Shown: piece after piece, positions 19,247 through 27,627 of the stretch
Position numbering within the stretch: the first letter of the stretch is position 1
Layout of the letters: each line of letters begins with the position of its first letter
The notes under the pieces: generated by a model
The model's input: the letters and a program-made list of their open reading frames with translations, nothing else
Told to the model about the DNA's origin: nothing
The model's database searches: none
Translations under genes and position numbers: made by a program
DNA from: Actinomycetota bacterium
GTDB lineage: Bacteria > Actinomycetota > Thermoleophilia > UBA2241
Assembly (NCBI GenBank): GCA_003157715.1
Contig: PMKK01000151.1
Coordinates: 1 to 29,658, forward strand
Direction: 5' to 3'
DNA: 29,658 nucleotides

Positions 19247-21106
19247 TTATCGCACGGTCACGAACTTGGCCACAGCGTCGCCCCGCGCCTGAGGCGTGCT
19301 CCGCACCGTCACGGCCGGGCCGCTTGCCGTCCGCGGGCCCTGCTTCGCTTCGATCAGCGCCGCGAGCTTCGCCCTGGCCGTGCCGAAGCTGCTCGCCGAG
19401 CTGACGTACTTGGGGAACTTGAAGATGTGGCCGTACTTGATGGGGTACGGATACCAGGTGATCGTCTTGATGATCGGCGCGACGGCCGCGGCGCCGGCCA
19501 GCTTGGTGGCGAGCTTCAGATACTCCTGATCCGCGAAACCGTCGCGCAGCGCCTCGAGGCGCAGCGACGAGACCGGCACGGCGTTACGGTTGTTCAGCCC
19601 GTAGCGCGGATAGTAGCCGGGGTAGATGAGGCTGGCCTCGCCGTTGCAGACGCGGCCGTCGGGCCAGATGAACGAGATCGGGTCCTTGTAGGGGTCGCGG
19701 GTGCCCCCGCCGGTGCGTGCGTTGCCCCACCGGTTGGTGCCCCAGTACAGCAGACCGTCGACCTTCCACTGCTGCATGAGCCAGCCCCACACTCGCTCGT
19801 CGGCGAGCGACTTGTCGATCACGAAGTTGGGCATCTGGGCCACGTTGCGGTTGCAGTACGGATACCACCAGACCTGGGCGCCCCTGGCCCTCACCTGGCG
19901 CAGTACGGGCACGCGGCCGAAGAAGTAGTAGTAGCGCAGAGCCCAGATGTCGACGTCTTTCCAGAGGTACTTGTTGGCCGGCAGAAGGGGGCCCAGGCTC
20001 GTGGGGCGCGGGTCGTCGGTGAGCAGGAACTTGGCGCGGAAACCGGCCTTGGCGCTGGCCTTGTGCAGTGTGCGGGCGAGCCCGTCGGCGACGCGTTCGG
20101 CCGCGGCGCTGGTCGGCTCGTCGACAGGGTAGGCGATGAGCTTGTCCTGCCAGCCGTTGGCCTTGAACACCCGGGAGATGTTGGTGAGGAAGTTCAGCAG
20201 ATGCGCGTTGCCGGGCTTGAGCTTCCACGCGTAGCCGGGCGCCCAGCCGAGCCACGTCATGCGAATGGCCGACATGTCGAGGCCGTCACTGTCCAGGTAG
20301 GGATGCAGTCGAGCGACGTAGGCCGCGGCATTGACGGCGCCGCTGGCGCTGACACGCGGCGCCGCTTTGGGCATCTGCGCCGTGACGCCGTGTTCCTGGA
20401 GCATGGCGTAGTCGTCGACCAGGTTGCCGCCGAGCTTGTTGAAGTACACCCCGAACAGCGTGTGCACGCTGAGACGCTGCCAGCCGAAGTCCCACACCTT
20501 CAGCCCGACGCGAATGTCGACCTTCTCGGCGCCGTTTGAGACCTGCAGCGTGCCGGCGTACGTGCCGGCCGCCGAATAGGACGAGTCATAGGGCACGTGA
20601 AGCAGCACGTACAGCGAGGAGCTGTGGGCCGGCACGGCGATCCGCGTGCCAAAACCGCGCGGTAACAGAGGATCGGGGTAGAGACCGGCCTTTGCCCCGG
20701 TGCCCGACGTCGGCCGGCTGATGTGCACGAAGGCGACCTGGTCGAGGACGGCGTTGCGCACGATGAAAGGGTCGGTCGGCGTGCCGGTGCCTGGGTCGTC
20801 GACCCAGGTCGCGCTCACGTGCCGCGCGGCCGAGCCGCGCAGACCGACGATGAAACCCTGGTATTCGCCGCAAGCGAGGCTCAGGCTGATCGCATGCCGG
20901 GCCTGGGGCGCCGTGTTGGGAAACACGCGCGCGCCGGGCGGAGCGGTCCAGACGGCGGCCTCGGCGACCGGTGCCAGGGCGGCGATCGTACCGACGCCGG
21001 CCAGCAGACACAGGGCCACAAGACACGGACCGGCGGCGATCAGCCGCCGGCCGGCCTGACGCGCCCGGACCAGACGCGAGGCTGGCGCCCATTGCAGGCT
21101 GTTCAC
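19247..21106 (-). CDS. Secreted DUF4091 / GH123-like protein
   Basis: This 619-residue protein begins at a GTG (21106) with GGGGAGGT upstream. A long basic N-region and a hydrophobic core (PCLVALCLLAGVGTIAALAP) end near VAEA (about residue 50), predicting export. A beta-sandwich-like N-terminal half is followed by a TIM-barrel-like region carrying LIAYPVDEPT, with an adjacent Asp-Glu pair (D329-E330) as in the catalytic motif of GH123-type glycosidases. The C-terminal part (SSLRLEALRDGFADQEYLKLATKLAG) is the DUF4091 signature. A role in breaking down an N-acetylhexosamine-containing polysaccharide is plausible from the family but unproven. The stop is TAA. It converges on the CheB-CheR fusion gene with 44 bases between. 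Confidence 0.8.
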   Translation of the reverse strand: MNSLQWAPASRLVRARQAGRRLIAAGPCLVALCLLAGVGTIAALAPVAEAAVWTAPPGARVFPNTAPQARHAISLSLACGEYQGFIVGLRGSAARHVSATWVDDPGTGTPTDPFIVRNAVLDQVAFVHISRPTSGTGAKAGLYPDPLLPRGFGTRIAVPAHSSSLYVLLHVPYDSSYSAAGTYAGTLQVSNGAEKVDIRVGLKVWDFGWQRLSVHTLFGVYFNKLGGNLVDDYAMLQEHGVTAQMPKAAPRVSASGAVNAAAYVARLHPYLDSDGLDMSAIRMTWLGWAPGYAWKLKPGNAHLLNFLTNISRVFKANGWQDKLIAYPVDEPTSAAAERVADGLARTLHKASAKAGFRAKFLLTDDPRPTSLGPLLPANKYLWKDVDIWALRYYYFFGRVPVLRQVRARGAQVWWYPYCNRNVAQMPNFVIDKSLADERVWGWLMQQWKVDGLLYWGTNRWGNARTGGGTRDPYKDPISFIWPDGRVCNGEASLIYPGYYPRYGLNNRNAVPVSSLRLEALRDGFADQEYLKLATKLAGAAAVAPIIKTITWYPYPIKYGHIFKFPKYVSSASSFGTARAKLAALIEAKQGPRTASGPAVTVRSTPQARGDAVAKFVTVR

Positions 21107-21439
21107 TCCGAGACCTCCCCGCTTGGCTTGCCGTGCTACCTGTGCGTGCCGTTCGACCAGCCGCTCGTGCCGTTCGACCAGCCGTACACGCAGTTCGGCC
21201 AGCCGTTGGTGCCGTTCGACTGCATGTTCGTGCCGCTCTTAGCTATCGGCAGACGTCGCGCGAGACTGCAGGCCCTGTGTGCCCGTCCACGCACGCCGTC
21301 CGCCCCTGGGCCAACGGCAAGTCGTCAAGGAACGGCCCGCCGCCGCGAGAACACGGCCGGACAGCCGTAGACACACAGTCGACGCGAGCGCATGATTTGC
21401 GCTTTCGCCGGGCACGTAGTGCGAAAAGAGGGGTCGGAC
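21107..21439. other. Divergent intergenic region with tandem repeats
   Basis: This 333-base gap separates the secreted DUF4091 gene (-) and the anti-sigma kinase gene (+). Near its left end are tandem 21-base repeats (listed separately). The remainder has no convincing coding signal: frames open here lack ribosome sites and recognisable proteins. Promoters for both genes must lie here, but no clear -35/-10 pair is visible. Confidence 0.45.
21148..21235. repeat. Four-copy 21-base tandem repeat
   Basis: The unit reads about GTGCCGTTCGACCAGCCG plus three variable bases. Two near-perfect copies are followed by one diverged copy (ACGCAGTTCGGCCAGCCG) and another that breaks down after GTGCCGTTCGAC. 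Since 21 is a multiple of three, the plus strand would encode VPFDQP-type heptads and the minus strand Arg/Glu/His-rich heptads. Neither has a visible start signal. Confidence 0.75.
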
Positions 21440-21862
21440 ATGAACCTGGAGAGGCAGACGCTCGTCGCTCACGACACCACGGAGCTCGCCGCAGCCCGTG
21501 ACGAGCTGCGGCTCTATTGCGAGAGCCGCCGGCTGCCGGCGGACGTCACCTACGACCTGCTGACGTGCGTCCAGGAAGCCTGCAAGAACGCCTTGCGCTT
21601 TGCCGACAGCCCGCGCGGCGTCCATGCCCGAGTCGTCATAAGAAGCGACGAGATCGTGGCGACCATACGTGACTTCGGCGCGGGGCTCACTCCCGCCTCT
21701 CTGCCCTCCGCGCCACCCGACCCCGACAGCGAGTCCGGCCGCGGCCTCTTCTTGCTGCGGGCACTGATGGACCGGGTCGAGCTGAAGGTCGATCACGGCA
21801 CAGAGTTGCGGCTCCACAAGCTGCTGCCCGTCAGCCCCGCCCGAAGCGCTCGAGCGGCCTAG
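21440..21862 (+). CDS. RsbW-like anti-sigma factor serine kinase
   Basis: This 140-residue protein is a stand-alone GHKL ATPase domain of the RsbW/SpoIIAB type. The N-box is VQEACKNALRFA (E46, N50), the G1 motif is IRDFGAG (D78 region) and the G2 motif is SGRGLFLLRALMD (99-111). Such kinases bind a sigma factor and phosphorylate an anti-anti-sigma partner; a PP2C phosphatase such as the SpoIIE domain encoded upstream reverses this. No STAS-domain partner or sigma gene is present in the window. The ATG at 21440 has GAGGGG about eight bases upstream; an in-frame ATG 48 bases earlier has no good site. The stop is TAG. Confidence 0.88.
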   Translation: MNLERQTLVAHDTTELAAARDELRLYCESRRLPADVTYDLLTCVQEACKNALRFADSPRGVHARVVIRSDEIVATIRDFGAGLTPASLPSAPPDPDSESGRGLFLLRALMDRVELKVDHGTELRLHKLLPVSPARSARAA

Positions 21863-21878
21863 CCGCGAGCCCCGCGCT

Positions 21879-21905
21879 GCCGCCGCTCATGGCGGCCGCG
21901 GCGGC
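21879..21905. terminator. Possible convergent terminator hairpin
   Basis: GCCGCCGC and GCGGCGGC form an eight-base stem with an 11-base loop in the 64-base gap between two convergent genes. No U-run follows, so this rests mostly on location. Confidence 0.35.
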
Positions 21906-21926
21906 CTTCACAGTCACGACGCCCAC

Positions 21927-22646
21927 TCAGAACGACCTCACGAAGTTCTCGACGAGCTGGCGGCAGAGCAGGCGCGAGTCGGCGCAGATCTGCGTCACCG
22001 ACGCGGCCAGCCGCGCCAGCAGCTCAGGATCGCGGCGTGCCAGCCCCTTGTTGTCGCGCCGCACCCAGAAACTCAGGATGCTCTCGTCGACCTCGGCGTG
22101 GAACTGCAAGCCCCACGCCCGCCGGCCTATGCGAAACGCCTGCACGCCGGCGTCGGGCGGCCGCAGGGCGAGGACCTCTGCCTCGGCCGGCACGGTGAAG
22201 GACTGCGCATGCCACTCGAGGGCGTTGAACGGCGAGCAGATCGCGCTCAGCAGCTCGTCGCGGCGCACGATCTCGACCGGCAGCCAGCCGACCTCGGCGA
22301 CTGGACGCTGGTAGACGCGCCCGCCGATCGCGGCCGCGAGCTGCTGGCCGCCCAGGCAGATGCCGAGCACCGGCAGCCCCATTTCGACCGCGGCGGCCAG
22401 CAGACGGCGCTCGCGGTCGATGAACGGAAAGTCGGCCGCCTGGTCGGTGTTCATCGAGCCGCCGAGCACGACCAGACCGCCGATCTCGCCGAGCTCCGCG
22501 ACCGCCGGCACGCCCGTGCCCGCGTGGAGCTGGCGCACGTCGAGCGTGAGGCCTGCATTGACGAGCGTCTCGAGCAGCGTGCCGGCATGAGCGGCGGCCT
22601 CGTGCTGGATGATGACGACGGGGTCGTCCGTGGGTGCGTGGATCAT
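21927..22646 (-). CDS. Class I glutamine amidotransferase-like protein
   Basis: This 239-residue protein has the class I (triad) glutaminase fold, with the nucleophile C97 in LGICLGGQQLA, H183 and E185 in WGLQFHAEVDE, and the upstream GLVVLGGSMNTDQ oxyanion region. It is a stand-alone domain like the GMP-synthase-related amidotransferases annotated as hypothetical amidotransferases or gamma-glutamyl hydrolases of amines. It would release ammonia from glutamine or hydrolyse a gamma-glutamyl bond in the cytosol; the real substrate is unknown. The ATG at 22646 has no visible ribosome site, so the mRNA may be leaderless or the start may differ. The stop is TGA. It lies downstream of the terminator of the next gene, so it needs its own promoter. 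Confidence 0.85.
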   Translation of the reverse strand: MIHAPTDDPVVIIQHEAAAHAGTLLETLVNAGLTLDVRQLHAGTGVPAVAELGEIGGLVVLGGSMNTDQAADFPFIDRERRLLAAAVEMGLPVLGICLGGQQLAAAIGGRVYQRPVAEVGWLPVEIVRRDELLSAICSPFNALEWHAQSFTVPAEAEVLALRPPDAGVQAFRIGRRAWGLQFHAEVDESILSFWVRRDNKGLARRDPELLARLAASVTQICADSRLLCRQLVENFVRSF

Positions 22647-22740
22647 GGCAGGAGAGTACCCGATTGAGGCTCTGCGCTCGACCCGGCCGTTACCGCATGT
22701 CCGCAGCCGTCGTCGAGTGCCTGGATGGACGCCCGAAAAG

Positions 22741-22780
22741 AGACGAGGGGCCGGGGCCCCAAGGCCCCGGCCCCTCGTCT
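22741..22780 (-). terminator. Strong intrinsic terminator of the secreted-protein gene
   Basis: AGACGAGGGGCCGGGGCC pairs perfectly with its complement at 22763-22780 (18 base pairs, CCAA on the plus strand as loop). On the minus strand the stem is followed by CTTTTCGGG, a short T-run. It lies 46 bases after the TAG of the secreted-protein gene. This is the clearest terminator in the window. Confidence 0.9.
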
Positions 22781-22825
22781 ACGCGTGCGCCGCACGATGT
22801 GCGGACACGAGGGCTGGCTTGTGCT

Positions 22826-23470
22826 CTACTTGAGGGCGACGTTCCCGAACGGGAAGGCCCCGCCCGGGTTGCTGGTCAGCGTCTTGCTGACCGCCTTGTG
22901 GCCCTTCCAGGCGAACTTGGCGCTGTACTTGCTGGCCGGCCACAGGCCGATGACGATCGAGAACTTGCCCTTGCTGTTGGTCGCGACGGTCTTGTTGCCG
23001 ACCGTGACCTTGACGCCCTTGACGGCTTTCTTGGTCTTGGCGCTCTTGACCGTGCCGCTGACGGTGGTGTTCTTGACGGGGAGAGTCAGCGCGACGTTGG
23101 CGAAGCCGATCTCACTGGAAGTGTAGACGGGCGTCAACCCCACCGTGGCGCTCGTGAAGTTGGTGGCGGAAGCTGTAGCGTGGAACGCGATCGAGTAGGT
23201 GGGCAGCGGCACATCGACGACGACCACAAACGTGCCCAGAGCTGTCGTGGTGACCGTAGCATACGTGGTGGTACTATCGGCGATGCCGACCTGCGCCGGC
23301 AGGGCCTTGGCGCCGCCATAGAAAGTGCCCAGCGTGTTGATGCCGACGACCACCGGCCCGGTGGTCGGCGCGGCGCTGGCCAGCGGTACCGCGACCACGG
23401 CGAGCGCGAGCAGCACCAAGCCGACCGCAACAGCGAGCCGGGTGGTCGAACCCTTGAACCCCATCCTCAT
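22826..23470 (-). CDS. Secreted carboxypeptidase-regulatory-like protein
   Basis: This 214-residue protein starts at the ATG at 23470, with AGGAG eight bases upstream. A signal peptide (RLAVAVGLVLLALAVVAVPL) probably ends at ASA-A near residue 33. The mature part is rich in Thr, Val and Ala with a beta-sandwich pattern. Around residues 140-190 the segment VSGTVKSAKTKKAVKGVKV with TNSKGKFSI matches the carboxypeptidase regulatory-like (CarboxypepD_reg) repeat, a beta-sandwich often found in cell-surface proteins. There is no sorting signal or anchor, so it is probably released or loosely wall-bound. The stop is TAG, followed by a strong terminator. Function is unknown. Confidence 0.8.
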   Translation of the reverse strand: MRMGFKGSTTRLAVAVGLVLLALAVVAVPLASAAPTTGPVVVGINTLGTFYGGAKALPAQVGIADSTTTYATVTTTALGTFVVVVDVPLPTYSIAFHATASATNFTSATVGLTPVYTSSEIGFANVALTLPVKNTTVSGTVKSAKTKKAVKGVKVTVGNKTVATNSKGKFSIVIGLWPASKYSAKFAWKGHKAVSKTLTSNPGGAFPFGNVALK

Positions 23471-23742
23471 AACCGTGTCTCCTTTTCGAGCCTGCGCACG
23501 GAACGTGCTGATCACCCCACAATACGACACAGGATACATGGCCCCTTCATGGGCCGCAATCCGCTCCGCCGCGCGACGAGCGCAGCGGGCCCGGTCGAAC
23601 CACGCACAGAGTCCCTGCAAACGGTCGCATGCAAGCCGCCGCCGGGCCCGGGCCCGGCGGCGCCGTCGGATTCGCTGCCGCAGTGGCTCGCGTCACTCGA
23701 TACCGCTACACTGGCCAGGGCCACGGGGAGGGGCTACTCGGC

Positions 23743-26700
23743 ATGACGGCTCACAGCGGATCAGCGAGCTGGCTGCGGCTGCCGGCGGCGGCCAAGGTCG
23801 CCGGTGTGAGTCCGTGGGCCCTGCGCCGCCGCGCCGACGCCGGCGAGCTGCCCTGCTACCGCCGCCGCGGCGGACCGCGCTGGCTGCGTCGCCGCGACGT
23901 CGAGGCGCTGCGAGATGGCGGCTCCCCCAAAGCTCGCGCGGCCACAGCGCCCGACGACGACACGCGCGAGCTGCGCGAAGGTCTCCTCGACCTCGTTCGC
24001 CGGCTCTCGCCGATAGCGGACCTCCGCCAGACGGTCGACCTTCTCGCATCCGGCCTGCGCGACTTGGCCGACGCCGTCGACTGCGACATCTGGATGCCCG
24101 AAGCCGATCGTCTGCGCTGCGTGGCGAGCTGCGACGTGCAGGGCTTCGACCGCTCGGCGGTCGGCAGGACCCTGCCGCTCGAATCGTATCCGCTCACCCG
24201 CAAGATCATCGACGACGGCCTGCCCGTGAACGTCGCCAGCCTGCGCCACGCGCAGATCGCGCCGGCCGAGCGCGACGCCATGCACGAGTGGGGCTTCGAG
24301 AGTTTCCTCAGCGTGCCGATGGTCTCGGCCGGCGACCTGATCGGGTTGATCGACCTCTACGACGTCGTGCCGCGCGATTTCTCGCAGCTGGCCGACGCGC
24401 TCGGACCATCGGGCGACATCCTGGCCGGCGTGTTCGCCAAGGCGACACTGCTCGACAAGCTCGAGCAGAGCAACCGCGACCTGCGCCGCCAGAACCGCCG
24501 CCTCGCCTCGCTGGTGTCGGCCGGGCGCTCGCTGACCTCGACGCTGGTGCTCGAGGAGGTGCTGTCGGCCGTCGCCCGCACCGCCGCCGACGCGCTGGGT
24601 TCGGATGAGTGCGTGATCTGGGAGTACTCCCCCGAGGACGACGCGATCGTCGACCGCTCGTTCTACTCGCCCGAGACCGACAGCTATGAGGGTCTGGGCA
24701 GCCAGACCATCCCACTGCGCGACAACCCCGTCTATCGCCGGCTGCTGGCGGGCACCGAGGCGGTCGAGGAGCGTATCTCCGACCCTGAGCTCGATCCGCA
24801 AAGCCGCGAATCGATGGCACACTGGGGCGAGAAGTCCTGCCTCACGGTACCGCTCGTGGTCGGCGACGAGACCGTCGGCCTGCTGGTGCTGATCGAGACC
24901 CAGGTGGAGCGGCGCTTCACCCCCGAGGAGCGCGAGCTTTCGCGGGCGCTCGCCGACCAGGCCGCGGCGGCCATTCACAACGCCCGGCTCTACCGCGAGC
25001 TCGAACAACGCCAGCGCGAGACCGAGCTGCTGAACGAGATCGCCCGCCAGATCACGTCGACCTTGCGGGTCGAAGACATCGCCGAGGCGACGCTGGCCGG
25101 GCTGCGTCGCCTGGTGCCGTTCGACCGGGGCCGCCTCGTCCTGATCGACGAGCACGGCATGCTGGTCACCATCCTCTCCTCCGACCGCGGCTCGCGCCTC
25201 GAAGGCACGAGCGTGACGCAGGTCAAGCCGAGCTTCGTCGAGCAGCTGCGCCGCGAGGGCGTGCTGCTGATCGACCTGCCGCGCGAAGACCCTCTGCCGG
25301 CAGACAACCCGATCGTGGCCGGCCTGAGCTCGGCCGCCGTCGCCGGGCTGCTCGTCGAGGACGAACTGATCGGCGCGCTTTCGCTCGGCAGCGACCAGCC
25401 GCACGCCTTCTCCGGACACCACCTGCGGATCATGGCGGGCATCGCCACCCACCTCTCGCTGGCCCTGGGCAACGCCCGGCTCTACGAGAACATCCGCCGC
25501 CTTCACCTGGGCAATCTCAAGGCCCTGAGCTCGGCTCTCTCGGCGAAGGATTACTACACGCTCGGTCACGCCGCCCGCGTAGCGGCCTACATGGTGCTGC
25601 TCGGCAAGGAGCTCGGCTGGCCGCACGAGACGCGCGTGCAAGCCGAAGAGGCGGCCTATCTGCACGACATCGGCAAGATCGCGATCTCCGACCGCGTGCT
25701 GCTCAAGCCCAGCCGGCTGAATACCCGCGAGTGGGAGCTCATGCGCCAGCACCCGAGCTTCAGCGCCGACATCATCGGCGCCCTGTTCACGCCTGACCTC
25801 GTGGCCGCCGTGCGTCATCACCACGAGCGCTGGGACGGCGCCGGCTACCCCGACGGGCTCGCGGGCGAGGCGATCCCGCCTCTGGCCCAGGCGATGTGCA
25901 TCGTCGACTCCTACGACGCCATGTCGTCCTGGCGTCCCTACCGCAACGCCATGAGCTACGCCGACTGCCTGCTCGAGCTCGAGCGCTGCCGCGGACGGCA
26001 GTTCGACCCGCGCATGGTCGACGCTTTCCGTCGTGTGCTCGAGCGGCTGGTCGCCCTGCACGGCCGCGCCGCCGAGGTCGCCCACCTGGCGGCCGCCCGG
26101 ATCGACGTCGCGCGCCACGCCCTGGTGGCGGCCGGTGGCGACATGAGCGGCTCCGACTACGCCGCCGTCGCCGCCACCCTGCGCAAGGTGCGAGACGAGG
26201 AGCCGCCGACACGGTTCATGACCACCATCATGGCCGGTGAGAACGGCCTGATGATCGTGGTCGACGGCGAAGAGGAGCCGGCGTACCACTCACCATACGG
26301 CGAGCCTGTGCTGGTCGACGACGAGCTGCAGGCGGTGCTCAACGGACGGCGGCTCGACATCAACGTGGTGCTCGTCGACGAGTGGGGCGCCTGGGTGTCG
26401 GGCATCGCCCCGATCCGCGATCAGAGCGGCGTGATCGTCGCCGTCGTCAACGCCGATCTGCCGGCCGACACCGACATCCAGCTCGAGGGGCTGCGCGGCA
26501 ACCTCTCCGAGACCTTCGCCTCGCTCGTCCACTCCGCCGCCCTGCGGTTCAGCCGGGCCGAGGTCGACGCGATCACCGACGGGCTCACCGGCATCTACAA
26601 CCACCGGTACCTGCACGAGCGCCTGGCCGAGGAGATCGAAAGCTCGGCCGAGCGCGGCGCCGAGCTCACCCTGCTGTTCTGCGACCTCGATCACTTCAAA

Positions 26701-27600
26701 CAGTTCAACGACCGCTTCGGGCACAGCGCGGGCGACGCCGCCTTGCGCGGCGTGGCGCAGATCGTCGAGAGCTCGATCCGTCACGTCGACCTCGCGGCAC
26801 GCTACGGCGGCGAGGAGTTCGCGGTGATCCTGGTCGACACCGAGGCCGAGGCCGGCCTGCGAGTGGCTGAACGCATCCGCCGCCGGGTCGCCCGCGACCA
26901 TGGCGCGGACTCCGGCGACCTGACGATCAGCATCGGCACGGCCACCTACCCGGCCGACGCCGACAGCGCCCAGGGGGTGATCGACCAGGCCGATTCGGCC
27001 ATGTATCAGGCCAAGCGCCTGGGCCGCGACCGCGTGGTGGCCTACTCGGGACTTCTGGGGGCCACGACGACTGAACGCAGCGGCGACGGCGACGATGTCG
27101 TCGTCGAGCAGGCCCCGCTCACGCGCTTCGCCGAAGCCCGCCGGCGCCTGGTGAACTCGCGCGCCGAGATGCTCGCATTCGTGGCCGGTGAGGTCGCGTC
27201 GGCTTTGGGTCTGAGCGACGAGGCGGTCGTCGAAGTGGCCCTGCAGGCGCGGCGGCGCGCTCACGAGGGGCGGCGAGCGGGCCTGGCGCGACGTACCGCG
27301 CCGCGCCAGGTGGCCGGCGAGCTCGGCGACCGCATAGTGGCCGCCGTGTCCGCCGCCGGCGACATCCTCGCCGGCCTCGACGGCGACACGCGTCTCGACC
27401 GCGAGGAGTTCTTCGCCCGCGTGCGGCACGCGACGCGGCGGCACATCGAGCCCGACGTGCTCGAGGCCCTGGCCGACGCCGTCCTGGCACGGCCCGCCGG
27501 CGAGCCGCCCGACGGGGCGGCGCGCCGCGAGGCGACGCACGGCGAGGCGACGTCCGACGACGCAGCGCCGGCCGAGGCGGCGCCCGACGGCCGGTCGTAG
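23743..27600 (+). CDS. HTH-GAF3-HD-GYP-Cache-GGDEF c-di-GMP signalling protein
   Basis: This 1285-residue protein carries both c-di-GMP-making and c-di-GMP-breaking domains without any transmembrane helix. In order: a MerR/excisionase-like helix-turn-helix (about 10-55, VAGVSPWALRRRADAGELPCY); three GAF-like domains (90-230, 260-415, 425-580); an HD-GYP phosphodiesterase (HDIGKI with H641-D642; HHHERWDGAGYPDGL); a Cache-like sensor segment (800-905, with DEWGAWVSGIAPIRDQSG); a GGDEF cyclase (GGEEF at 1022-1026, inhibitory RxxD at R1013-D1016); and a C-terminal 160-residue helical part. Active-site motifs of both enzymes are intact. The ATG at 23743 follows GGAGGGG by nine bases; further upstream starts lack a site. 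The stop is TAG, 27 bases from the end of convergent mtbB. The HTH suggests DNA binding or protein contact, unproven. Confidence 0.9.
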   Translation: MTAHSGSASWLRLPAAAKVAGVSPWALRRRADAGELPCYRRRGGPRWLRRRDVEALRDGGSPKARAATAPDDDTRELREGLLDLVRRLSPIADLRQTVDLLASGLRDLADAVDCDIWMPEADRLRCVASCDVQGFDRSAVGRTLPLESYPLTRKIIDDGLPVNVASLRHAQIAPAERDAMHEWGFESFLSVPMVSAGDLIGLIDLYDVVPRDFSQLADALGPSGDILAGVFAKATLLDKLEQSNRDLRRQNRRLASLVSAGRSLTSTLVLEEVLSAVARTAADALGSDECVIWEYSPEDDAIVDRSFYSPETDSYEGLGSQTIPLRDNPVYRRLLAGTEAVEERISDPELDPQSRESMAHWGEKSCLTVPLVVGDETVGLLVLIETQVERRFTPEERELSRALADQAAAAIHNARLYRELEQRQRETELLNEIARQITSTLRVEDIAEATLAGLRRLVPFDRGRLVLIDEHGMLVTILSSDRGSRLEGTSVTQVKPSFVEQLRREGVLLIDLPREDPLPADNPIVAGLSSAAVAGLLVEDELIGALSLGSDQPHAFSGHHLRIMAGIATHLSLALGNARLYENIRRLHLGNLKALSSALSAKDYYTLGHAARVAAYMVLLGKELGWPHETRVQAEEAAYLHDIGKIAISDRVLLKPSRLNTREWELMRQHPSFSADIIGALFTPDLVAAVRHHHERWDGAGYPDGLAGEAIPPLAQAMCIVDSYDAMSSWRPYRNAMSYADCLLELERCRGRQFDPRMVDAFRRVLERLVALHGRAAEVAHLAAARIDVARHALVAAGGDMSGSDYAAVAATLRKVRDEEPPTRFMTTIMAGENGLMIVVDGEEEPAYHSPYGEPVLVDDELQAVLNGRRLDINVVLVDEWGAWVSGIAPIRDQSGVIVAVVNADLPADTDIQLEGLRGNLSETFASLVHSAALRFSRAEVDAITDGLTGIYNHRYLHERLAEEIESSAERGAELTLLFCDLDHFKQFNDRFGHSAGDAALRGVAQIVESSIRHVDLAARYGGEEFAVILVDTEAEAGLRVAERIRRRVARDHGADSGDLTISIGTATYPADADSAQGVIDQADSAMYQAKRLGRDRVVAYSGLLGATTTERSGDGDDVVVEQAPLTRFAEARRRLVNSRAEMLAFVAGEVASALGLSDEAVVEVALQARRRAHEGRRAGLARRTAPRQVAGELGDRIVAAVSAAGDILAGLDGDTRLDREEFFARVRHATRRHIEPDVLEALADAVLARPAGEPPDGAARREATHGEATSDDAAPAEAAPDGRS

Positions 27601-27627
27601 CCGGCCCGGCGCGAGGGCTCCGCTCCC

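Noticed and set aside
21148..21235. CRISPR array
   Set aside because: The units are directly adjacent with no spacers, and there are no cas genes.
20723..21370. Plus-strand gene encoding VPFDQP repeats
   Set aside because: It overlaps the start and signal peptide of the DUF4091 gene in antisense, lacks a ribosome site and has no recognisable domain. The repeat itself is reported.
23761..26289. 842-codon minus-strand open frame opposite the GGDEF protein
   Set aside because: The Asp/Gly/Arg-rich composition is typical of antisense shadows, and the opposite strand holds well-defined domains.
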